Source: Olsenella massiliensis (GTDB taxonomy: Bacteria; Actinomycetota; Coriobacteriia; Coriobacteriales; Atopobiaceae). From it: 64,000 bases of DNA. The DNA is taken from the NCBI RefSeq assembly GCF_001457795.1, contig NZ_LN898211.1, positions 441,038-505,037 on the forward strand. The letters are read 5' to 3'. Positions 55,096-62,600 of this stretch are shown here, one piece after another. The notes below the pieces were generated by a model. That model saw only the letters and a list, made by a program, of their open reading frames with translations. It was not told where the DNA came from and searched no databases. Position numbers and translations under genes: made by a program. Within the stretch, counting starts at the first letter, position 1. Each line of letters begins with the position of its first letter.

Positions 55096-55133
55096 AAGGG
55101 GCCCCGCCGCAGCCGCGGTGGGGTCCCTTCTTG
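55096..55133 (+). terminator. Terminator of groES-groEL
   Basis: AAGGGGCCCCGCCGC (55096-55110) pairs with GCGGTGGGGTCCCTT (55115-55129) over 15 pairs including two G-U, with an AGCC loop and CTT after it. Confidence 0.8.
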
Positions 55134-55193
55134 CTACGAGAGGCTGCATGCCGTGCCGCATGTTGAGCTGAAGACAGGGGGCTACTCGGCATC

Positions 55194-55283
55194 CCCGTTC
55201 AAAGCGTGCGTTGCAAAGGCTACCTTCTGCGTTTGCCTGGGATGCGGTTGTTAAGATCCGCCCAAACGTGCGCTTTGAACGGG
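55194..55283. repeat. Palindrome family C, copy 2
   Basis: CCCGTTCAAAGCG-TG-CGTT (55194-55212) pairs with AACG-TG-CGCTTTGAACGGG (55265-55283), giving a 13-bp plus 4-bp stem. The interior GGCTACCTTCTGCGTTTGCC aligns with copy 3 near 59045. Confidence 0.85.
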
Positions 55284-55390
55284 ACCCCCCCACGTATCCG
55301 GCGCCGCCTGCGGCCATCTTGACGGACGCGTGCGGTACGGGATAGCATCGGCCCGTCTTCGCCAGCAAGGCCAACCAGAAAGGCGACCCC

Positions 55391-56032
55391 ATGGATCTTA
55401 ACGCGCGCATCGACCACACCATCCTCAAGGCAAACGCGACCGAAGCCGATCTTGCTCGCTTGTGCGACGAGGCCAAGCGATACGGCTTTGCGACGGTCTC
55501 CATCAACGGCTGCTGGACGGCCTTTGCCGCCAGGCGCCTTGCCGGCTCCGGCGTGGGGGTGACCACCTGCATAGGGTTTCCCCTGGGGGCCGCCACCACG
55601 GCGGGCAAGGTTGCCGAGGCGCGCCAGGCGGTGCTGGACGGCACTGCGGAGATCGACATGGTCATCAACGTGGGCAAGCTCATCGACGGAGACGACGAGT
55701 ACGTGACAAACGACATCGCCGAGGTCGTGAAGGCCGCGGACGGCCACCCCGTCAAGGTCATCCTCGAGTGCTGCCTGCTGGATGACGAGCAGATCGTTCG
55801 CGCCTGCAAGGACTGCATGGCCGCCGGTGCCGCGTTTGTCAAGACAAGCACGGGCTTCAGCACGGGGGGCGCCACGATTCATGCCGTCGAGCTCATGAAG
55901 GCGACGGTGGGTGATGCCTGCCAGATCAAGGCGGCGGGCGGCATCCATAACCGACAGGAGGCCGATGCCATGGCGGCCGCCGGCGCCGATCGTCTGGGCA
56001 CGAGCGCGAGCATCGCCATCGTCGAGGGATAG
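55391..56032 (+). CDS. deoC: Deoxyribose-phosphate aldolase
   Basis: A 213-residue class I aldolase that splits 2-deoxyribose-5-phosphate to glyceraldehyde-3-phosphate and acetaldehyde. The TIM-barrel motifs are IDHTILKANATE, CIGFPLGAA, EIDMVINVGKL, and FVKTSTGFSTGGAT, where Lys is the Schiff-base residue. GDACQIKAAGGI supplies the second conserved Lys, and the phosphate site is GADRLGTSAS. The length is normal. The ATG is preceded by GAAAGGCG (55380-55387). It stands alone, without other nucleoside-catabolism genes nearby. Confidence 0.96.
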   Translation: MDLNARIDHTILKANATEADLARLCDEAKRYGFATVSINGCWTAFAARRLAGSGVGVTTCIGFPLGAATTAGKVAEARQAVLDGTAEIDMVINVGKLIDGDDEYVTNDIAEVVKAADGHPVKVILECCLLDDEQIVRACKDCMAAGAAFVKTSTGFSTGGATIHAVELMKATVGDACQIKAAGGIHNRQEADAMAAAGADRLGTSASIAIVEG

Positions 56033-56087
56033 GCGCCACGTGGGGCAGACCGCGCCGCCGCCAGGCCGGCGCCGCGTCCCCGCGCCG

Positions 56088-56096
56088 TGCTAGAAT
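56088..56096 (+). promoter_or_regulatory. Extended -10 promoter for the Fe-S protein gene
   Basis: TGC-TAGAAT (56088-56096), identical to the element before glmM, 57 bp before the start codon at 56153. No -35 is visible. Confidence 0.45.
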
Positions 56097-56152
56097 GGCT
56101 GCTCAGGGCAGGCGCCCGGCGAGCACCTCTCGCCCCGGCGGAAAGGGACCTC

Positions 56153-57457
56153 ATGGCTGACGCACGTGACGAGCACGATGTTCTCGATGACCTCATAGAC
56201 ATCCGGGACGGCTTCAGCGGTCTGCAAAACCCTCTTGGCAGCCTGACGGACGCGGTGATCGATCCCTCAAAGGTCAGGCAGTACGACCCCTCCGACTACA
56301 AGGAGCGCCCCCGCTCCAACTCGGTCTTCTGCACGCGCTGCAAGGCCAGCTCGCTCGTGAGCCAAGAGGTGGCCGACGCCTGCTGCAGCCTGTGCCTGGA
56401 CATCTGTCCGGTGGACGCCATCGAGATCCACAAGGCGAGCATTCGCGTCCTGGACACGTGCCGCATGTGCGGCCTGTGCACCATGGTCTGCCCGAGCGAG
56501 GTCTTCGTGGCGCAGCGACTCATGACGCGACAGCTCTATGACAAGATCGTGCGCGCCGCCAGCGCCCATGAGCAGTGCTACGTCACCTGCACGCGCGCCC
56601 TCGGCAGGCTTCCCAAGGACAACGAGGTGCTGCTGCCCTGCGTGGGCCTCATCCCGCGCGAGCTGTGGTTCTCGCTGATCGCCGACTATGACAACGTCAG
56701 CGTGTACCTGCCCCTGGGCATCTGCGACCGCTGCCGCACCACCACAGGCGAGGAGGCCTACGCCACGGAGATCTCCATGGCCGAGGAGTGGTCCCAGGCG
56801 TCGGTGGGCCTCGAGGTGGACGAGAAGGAGCTCAACCACGAGCAGACGCGCGCCTATCGACGTGGCCAGTTCCTCAACGAGATGCGTCGCGCGGGGCAGG
56901 CCGCCCTGACGTCGATGAACCCGGCGCTGGCAGGTGCCCAGGCAGTCGCCAAGAAGGTCAAGGACCACGCCGACCAGCTCTACCGCATGCAGCAGTCTCT
57001 GGAGAACGCCGTGGGCGGCAAGACCTCCGCCAGCCGTCAGCGCATCCTCACCCAAAAGCGTCGCACCGTGCTGGGCATGCTCCAGGGCCACCCCGCCCTG
57101 GCGGGGCGCATGCGCCTGCAGGTTCCCTCCTGCGACACCACGCGCTGCACCATGTGCGACGTCTGCACGCGCACGTGTCCCGTCAACGCCTGCGAGCTCG
57201 ACGCGCAGGGGCATTTTTCGGTGGAGACGGCCTACTGCATCAATTGCGCGGCGTGCGTGCGGGTGTGCCCGGAGGGCGCCCTGACCATGGAGACCTGCGA
57301 CCCCAGCGAGCTTGTCGTGCGCGACAAGGAGGCAGAGCGTCGCAAGCGCGAGGCACAGCAGCAGATGGAGAGGGCGCACAAGGCCGCCAAGGAGGGAAGG
57401 CGCCAGCTCAACCGTGCGCTTGACGCCCTCGAGCGCCTGGACGACGACGCGAAGTAG
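56153..57457 (+). CDS. Multi-cluster 4Fe-4S ferredoxin-like protein, unknown function
   Basis: A 434-residue cytoplasmic protein with two ferredoxin-like units. The first (about 55-115) has FCTRC, SLCLDICPVDAIEI and CRMCGLCTMVCPSEV. The second (about 345-395) has CTMCDVCTRTCPVNACEL and INCAACVRVCPEGALTM; each pair should hold two [4Fe-4S] clusters. The middle third has further cysteines (CYVTC, LLPCVG, CDRC) and no recognised domain. The C-terminus is a charged coiled coil. The design suits electron transfer or Fe-S sensing; the partner is unknown. ATG 56153 follows AAAGGGAC. Confidence 0.78.
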   Translation: MADARDEHDVLDDLIDIRDGFSGLQNPLGSLTDAVIDPSKVRQYDPSDYKERPRSNSVFCTRCKASSLVSQEVADACCSLCLDICPVDAIEIHKASIRVLDTCRMCGLCTMVCPSEVFVAQRLMTRQLYDKIVRAASAHEQCYVTCTRALGRLPKDNEVLLPCVGLIPRELWFSLIADYDNVSVYLPLGICDRCRTTTGEEAYATEISMAEEWSQASVGLEVDEKELNHEQTRAYRRGQFLNEMRRAGQAALTSMNPALAGAQAVAKKVKDHADQLYRMQQSLENAVGGKTSASRQRILTQKRRTVLGMLQGHPALAGRMRLQVPSCDTTRCTMCDVCTRTCPVNACELDAQGHFSVETAYCINCAACVRVCPEGALTMETCDPSELVVRDKEAERRKREAQQQMERAHKAAKEGRRQLNRALDALERLDDDAK

Positions 57458-57498
57458 CGTCGGCGGGCGCGGCTGGCGCGCCGTCCGCCGCGCGGCGC

Positions 57499-57539
57499 CA
57501 TGGGAGCGACGCCACGGCGGCATGGGAGCGACGCCACGG
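57499..57539. repeat. 22-bp direct repeat, two copies
   Basis: CATGGGAGCGACGCCACGG occurs at 57499-57517 and 57521-57539, separated by CGG, after the Fe-S gene. Confidence 0.7.
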
Positions 57540-57581
57540 CATAGGTCGCGCGCCATGGTCCCCACTGCGCTAAGCTAGGGT

Positions 57582-57653
57582 CCGTCACACCGTAGGGGTT
57601 CGTCATACCGCATGAGCCCGTCACATCGGAAGAGTCCGTCACATCGGAAGAGC
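57582..57653. repeat. 18-bp tandem repeat, four copies, in the ychF leader
   Basis: Units CCGTCACACCGTAGGGGT, TCGTCATACCGCATGAGC, CCGTCACATCGGAAGAGT and CCGTCACATCGGAAGAGC run head to tail (57582-57653), ending 16 bp before the ychF start codon. The last two differ at one base. Confidence 0.8.
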
Positions 57654-57669
57654 TGCTAAGGAGCATACC

Positions 57670-58734
57670 GTGTCGCTGTCTATCGGAATCGTGGGGCTGC
57701 CCAACGTCGGCAAGTCCACCCTGTTCACGGCCCTCACCAAGAAGGGCGGCCTTGCGGCAAACTACCCCTTTGCCACCATCGACCCCAACGTGGGCGTCGT
57801 TGACGTGCCCGACGAGCGGCTCGAGCAGCTTGCCAAGATAGTCAGTCCCGCTCGCGTCGTGCCGGCCACGGTCGAGTTCGTGGACATCGCAGGACTGGTG
57901 CGTGGCGCCAACGAGGGGGAGGGCCTGGGCAACCAGTTTCTCGCCAACATCCGCAACTGCGACGCCATCTGCGAGGTCGTGAGGTACTTTTCTGATGCCG
58001 ACGTGGTGCACGTGGACGGGCGCGTGGACCCCGTCGCCGACGTGGACACGATTCAGACCGAGCTCGTCCTGGCCGACCTGGGGTCGCTGGAGCGCTCGAT
58101 TCCCAAGCTCGAGAAGGAGGCCAAGCGCGACAAGGAGTGCGCGCCTCGCCTCGCCGTGGCCAAGCGCCTGCAGGCATGGCTCGACGAGGGCAACCGTGCC
58201 GCCGACCTCCCGATGAGCGACGACGAGCGAGCCTGCGCGCACGACCTCTTCCTGCTCACGATGAAGCCGATTCTCTACGTGGCGAACGTTGACGAGGACG
58301 CGGTGACCCAGGTTCCGGCGCCCGTGGGAACCCGGCAACCCATCGCGATCTGCGCCAAGGTGGAGGCGGAGCTCGCCGAGCTCGACGCCGACGAGGCGGC
58401 GGAGTACCTGGCGTCCCTGGGGCTGGAGCACAGCGGCCTGCAGGCCTTGGCGCAGGCGGCCTATCGGCTGCTGGGCCTGCAGAGCTACTTCACCGCCGGA
58501 CCCAAGGAGGTGCGCGCGTGGACCGTGCGCGTCGGCGCCAAGGCACCCGAGGCCGCCGGAGTCATCCATTCCGACTTTGAGCGCGGCTTCATCAAGGCAA
58601 AGACCATCAGCTTTGACGATTACGTTGCCCTGGGTGGCGAGACGGGCGCGCGCGAGGCGGGAAGGCTCCGCATGGAGGGCAAGGACTACGTGGTCCAAGA
58701 CGGTGACGTCATGGAGTTCCTGTTCAACGTGTAG
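57670..58734 (+). CDS. ychF: YchF/OLA1-family redox-regulated ATPase
   Basis: A 354-residue Obg-related P-loop protein that prefers ATP and binds ribosomes. The G1 motif is [19 protein letters not shown]3 is [22 protein letters not shown], and the G4 position reads YVANVDED, with the NxxE of YchF in place of NKxD. A helical domain follows, and the C-terminal TGS domain has [13 protein letters not shown] and [13 protein letters not shown]. The start is GTG 57670 with AAGGAG seven bases upstream. A weak hairpin (58770) may terminate it. Confidence 0.96.
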   Translation: MSLSIGIVGLPNVGKSTLFTALTKKGGLAANYPFATIDPNVGVVDVPDERLEQLAKIVSPARVVPATVEFVDIAGLVRGANEGEGLGNQFLANIRNCDAICEVVRYFSDADVVHVDGRVDPVADVDTIQTELVLADLGSLERSIPKLEKEAKRDKECAPRLAVAKRLQAWLDEGNRAADLPMSDDERACAHDLFLLTMKPILYVANVDEDAVTQVPAPVGTRQPIAICAKVEAELAELDADEAAEYLASLGLEHSGLQALAQAAYRLLGLQSYFTAGPKEVRAWTVRVGAKAPEAAGVIHSDFERGFIKAKTISFDDYVALGGETGAREAGRLRMEGKDYVVQDGDVMEFLFNV

Positions 58735-58769
58735 GCACGCTTGCGCGCGTGAGCGGGTGGGTGCCCCTT

Positions 58770-58789
58770 GGCGCCCCTCGCCGGGCGCC
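58770..58789 (+). terminator. Terminator-like hairpin after ychF
   Basis: GGCGCCC (58770-58776) pairs with GGGCGCC (58783-58789) with a CTCGCC loop. A second GC run and CCTTTTAC follow. Moderate terminator. Confidence 0.5.
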
Positions 58790-58905
58790 TTCTGGCGGCC
58801 TTTTACGATCTTCCATGGTCGAGCCGCAGCGGTTGGCCGGTCCGCGACGCCTTGCTGGGCTGCTGGGCTTGGCCGGTCCGTGACGTCTTGCCGGGCTGCG
58901 GGGCT

Positions 58906-58981
58906 TAGCCAGAACACGACATTTGTGTCAGAATCCCGGCCCAAAGCCCGCGATTTTGACACAAGCGTCGTGTTTTGGCTA
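58906..58981. repeat. Palindrome family B, copy 3
   Basis: TAGCCAGAACACGAC (58906-58920) and GTCGTGTTTTGGCTA (58967-58981), inverted arms with one G-U-type mismatch, plus TTGTGTCA/TGACACAA inside. It is the inverted partner of copy 1. Confidence 0.9.
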
Positions 58982-59017
58982 CGGGCGGCCCGGCACGCGG
59001 TTGGATGCTCGGCGCCC

Positions 59018-59107
59018 CCCGCCTAAAGCGCGCGTCGCGGAGGCTAGCTTTTACGTTTGCCCAGGATTCGATTATTCAGACCCGTCCAGACGTACGCTTT
59101 GAACGGG
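59018..59107. repeat. Palindrome family C, copy 3
   Basis: CCCGCCTAAAGCGCGCGTC (59018-59036) faces GACGTACGCTTTGAACGGG (59089-59107) with few mismatches. The interior GGCTAGCTTTTACGTTTGCCC aligns with copy 2. Confidence 0.85.
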
Positions 59108-59130
59108 ACCCCCGAGCATCGCGCAAAAAA

Positions 59131-59150
59131 GGACCCGCCGAGGCGGGTCC
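59131..59150 (-). terminator. Displaced copy of the rpsI terminator
   Basis: GGACCCGCC/GGCGGGTCC stem with its T run reading on the minus strand (59125-59130). No minus-strand gene ends here, so it is an orphan carried by the duplication. It could still shield upstream DNA from minus-strand transcription. Confidence 0.75.
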
Positions 59151-59351
59151 CGAACGTGCAAATGGGCTGAAGGCGCGATTCTGAGGGCACGAGCGACATG
59201 ACCTGGGCCAAAACGGTTTACAGACGGATGGCCATTTAGGCATCCTAGCTTGCTTGCAGGCTGAATACATGGTAAAAGGATTTGATATACACGTATCAGC
59301 CGGCGCCCGGCCGTGCGCCGTGCTGCTACGTGAAATGTCGTTGAAGGGGGC

Positions 59352-59380
59352 TTGACACGAGCGTGGGAACCCGCATCAAT
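59352..59380 (+). promoter_or_regulatory. Candidate adhesin promoter touching the heptamer array
   Basis: A perfect -35 TTGACA (59352-59357) and a weak -10 ATCAAT (59375-59380), 17 bp apart, end one base before the first 7-bp repeat. The array would therefore lie at the transcription start and in the 5' leader. Confidence 0.45.
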
Positions 59381-59471
59381 ACGCTCGACGCTCGACGCTC
59401 GACGCTCGACGCTCGACGCTCGACGCTCGACGCTCGACGCTCGACGCTCGACGCTCGACGCTCGACGCTCG
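59381..59471. repeat. Heptamer tandem repeat ACGCTCG x 13
   Basis: Thirteen perfect head-to-tail copies of ACGCTCG (91 bp) with no sequence difference among units, about 150 bp before the adhesin start codon. Such perfect short arrays change length by slipped-strand mispairing. Confidence 0.95.
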
Positions 59472-59620
59472 TATAGCCCTGCCTTCAAACGACGTCGCGT
59501 CACGCGACGTCGTCGCGAACCAGTCACGCAAGGCGCGCACTCCGCTTGACGCGGCGGAGCGTGCGTCTTCGTTTGTTGTATTCGCGCGGCTTGTCACCCG
59601 CGCGGGGAGGGGAGAGCGCC

Positions 59621-62600
59621 ATGCAAGACACTAGGACCAACACGCCACGGGGAGGTTTGCGGTCTGCGCTGTGCGAGCTCCGCCGCAACGCAGGCCTGGC
59701 GCTTGCCGCCGTCCTCCTTGTCGCTGCGGGCGTGGCGCTTCCCGCCATGGCCGCTCCCGCCGCCGAGAACAGTTCTGCGCCCGCCGAGGCATCCGCAGCC
59801 CCCGCCTCCACTGGAGATGCTGCCGCCTCCGCCGAGGAGACCTCTGCCTCAACGGTGGCCCCTGCTGATGCCGATGCCGTCTCCGCCTCTGCGGCCACGG
59901 CGCCCTCCGCTCCCGCAAAGGCCCCCGCCCCTGCGGAGCCCGACTATAAGTTTGTGGCCAAGTGGGGCAATCCCTTCAATGCGACCACCACGGGCTACGA
60001 ATACGAGAACCCCGCCACCCTATCGTTTGGCACTGCCTCCCACCCGCTGTACAACAGACCGTATGTTGCCTCCGTAGATATCTCCTTCAATCTCACAGAC
60101 ACGGGAAACGTCACGAGCCTGCCAGCAGGCTCAGTTACGGTGAGCGCCCCCTCCTCGCTGTTTGTCACCTGGGACAGCGACACAAATACCTACGTTGACA
60201 TCAACAAGAACCCCCTCAGCCCCCTGAGCCAGTTCCAGACGCAGGTGCCCGCTGCGCCTGCCGTTGCCGATACGACCAGCTTCAACTATGCAAAAAGCAA
60301 CGACGGCTCAAGGGTTATCGCCACAAATGCCAAGGTCATTTCGGGATCCAAGGCAGATAACTTCCTGTTCAACTATCACTTCATCCCAACTGTCCTGAGC
60401 GTGGACGCGCAGGGAAACTACGAGAAGACCTTTGACGTCACTCTGAGCGTGGACAAGGATCTGGACGGCAACGCCGACTTCACGCAGACCGTCACGCTCA
60501 CGGTCAAAGTTCACACCGAGGCAAAGCCTCCTGAGCTCACCATCAAGCGCTTGAGTCAGGCCACCCCCAACCCTGTCGAGGACACCTATCTGACCTGGCA
60601 ACAAAGCTGGGGCCCCAGACCGGCTGACGCGGACGATTACTTCTACGTTGCCTACGCCGCCCAGATCAGGCGCTTTGGAACGACGACCGAATCCAGCAGT
60701 CAGCCCTTCACCTACACCTTCGAAAACGTGGGGTCCGCTGCGGGTGAAGGCGGGCAGCTGGTTGGTGCCTGGACCGCCGACCAAAAGGTCGCGTTTAGCG
60801 ATCTTGCCCACATGTATCAGGGACTTAACCTGACCACGCTCAGCGGCCTAGCCAAGGACTGGGAGGGGCGCATGTGGTCCGACGGGGCTGCAAAGACGAG
60901 CCCCATCGTATATGAGGGCATCCAATCCTCCCTTGCCAACTCCCCTTGGAGCAGTCAAACGTACCTCGAACTTGGCGGTACATATAACAACAAGATTTCC
61001 AGCGGCAACGCCGGCGGTTGGAAGGCTTTCGTCCTCTTGATGCGCTATCCCAACACGCTCATCACGGACGCCAAGGCCCATGGCGTGGACATGGAAAAGC
61101 AGGGTATCGATGTGCACAATACGGTCAAGGTCACCCAGACCTCCAAGGATAACCCCAACAATCCTGCAGAACCGCACCGCTTTGAGGCCAGCGCGACGAC
61201 TGCGGCCAACATCCTGCTCCTTGAGAAGGGCGACTACGGATACAGGAAGTATACCTACCTAAAGTCTGGCGGCAAAAACCTGAACGATACGGACGCGCGG
61301 GTCAACTATGGTGGCCAAAGCGCTCTTGACGCCGGAAAGAAGGCGGAGGTGCAAGGGGGCTTCTGGGGCACCGATTCCTTCACTCACGTTGCCGACAGCG
61401 GCCCCGTGAGGCCCACTTGGGACAAGGATGCCCATACGTACTCCTGTGAGCCAAGGACCATGGTTATCTCGGAGCGGGGAAAGATCCTCTCCACCGGTGA
61501 CGGTAGGGGCCGCATACCCGGGACCACAGACAAGCTGATCGACCCCATCAACCTTTCTGACGACGACTACCGCTACACCAAGGTAACGATAGGCCTGCAG
61601 GAGTATGACGCGGTATATTCCCAGGCGGGTGTGTGGGAGCGCATGTCATCTCCCTCCAAGGACTACGCCAACCAAAAGCCCGTGAGCCTCTATATCAGGC
61701 ATGCGGGGCAAAATAACTTTGAATTTTTCCAGGACGTCAACGTCAGGGGCACGGCACAGGTTGCGTTGCCAGATGACGTTGTGGACGTGCGCGTCAGCCA
61801 TGAGAGTTCCTACTATGAAAGCAGTCTCTCCCTGGTAACCACGGAGGTCCTGCTTCCCTCGAAGAGGGTCAGGGACTATGTGCACCAAAACATCAAGGAT
61901 GGCAAGGAGACCTACTACACGGCTCCGGCTGACTATAAGCTCATGGAGGGAAAGACCGCCGATCAGGCTGGCGACCTGACTGCGCGGAGGCTTTCCGGGG
62001 TGACGGCCAGCACAGATGACGAGCATAATGTGTACATAACCTATCGCCTCAATCAGATTTCCAGGAACAGCTCCGTCCTCAAGACCGCGAGCGCTGTCAC
62101 GGACATCCCTGACAAGGCAAAACAGCGCGTCACCTACACCGTCATGACCTTCAACAACATGGGTAACTTAGGCGACGGCATGAACCTCAGGGCCTGCTAT
62201 AGCGAGGACGAGGGGTTGATGGGCAAATACGCGATCTCATCTGGCGTCTTTTGGGATCTTTTGCCTGCAGGCACCACGCTGGACACGTCGAGCATCGAGG
62301 TTGGGCGCTGGCATTATCCCAACACGCAGCATCTGTACGTTCCCTTTGACGCCTCGTACTACGACGTCGAGACGATTCCCAACTACCAGGGCAGCGGCCT
62401 CACCATGCTCAAGGTGACGCTCAAGGGCCTTCCGCCCGAGGAGAGTGCCTATAGCGTGCGCAACGATGACGGCAAGATGAAATACACCGGCTACGACGCG
62501 CCAACGTTTAGGCTCTACCTCAGATTTGATTTGGTCAACTCCTATGCGAACATTCGTGACAGGGGAGCCGATGTCCTCAACACGGTCGCCTTTGTGAACA

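Larger units (their letters stand above)
55007..55390. other. Region between groEL and deoC with terminator and palindrome C2
   Basis: Contents: the groEL terminator, then palindrome C2 (55194-55283), then about 100 bp of leader to deoC with no clear promoter. No ORF is supported. Confidence 0.65.
58835..59176 (-). repeat. Inverted long duplication, copy 2 (partner 27350-27694)
   Basis: Reads as the reverse complement of the block after rpsI. It includes the displaced terminator (GGACCCGCC/GGCGGGTCC at 59131-59150, with the A6 run at 59125-59130 that would be a U tract only for minus-strand transcription), palindrome C3, palindrome B3 and about two GC-rich units. Roughly 90% or better identity by eye. 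Confidence 0.85.
58735..59620. other. 886-bp gene-free region upstream of the adhesin
   Basis: In order: ychF terminator-like hairpin (58770), inverted copy of the rpsI-distal block (58835-59176) with palindromes B3 and C3 and the displaced terminator, an AT-rich stretch (59205-59300), a TTGACA promoter-like site, thirteen 7-bp repeats, and the adhesin leader. I accept no ORF. The frame 59352-59549 is only the translation of the 7-bp repeats. Confidence 0.7.

Noticed and set aside
59381-59471. CRISPR array
   Set aside because: Units are 7 bp with no spacers. No other spaced direct repeats or cas genes in the window.
59352-59549. 65-codon frame with STLDARR repeats
   Set aside because: Translation of the 7-bp array (period 21 bp in protein); no ribosome binding site and it overlaps the promoter-like region.
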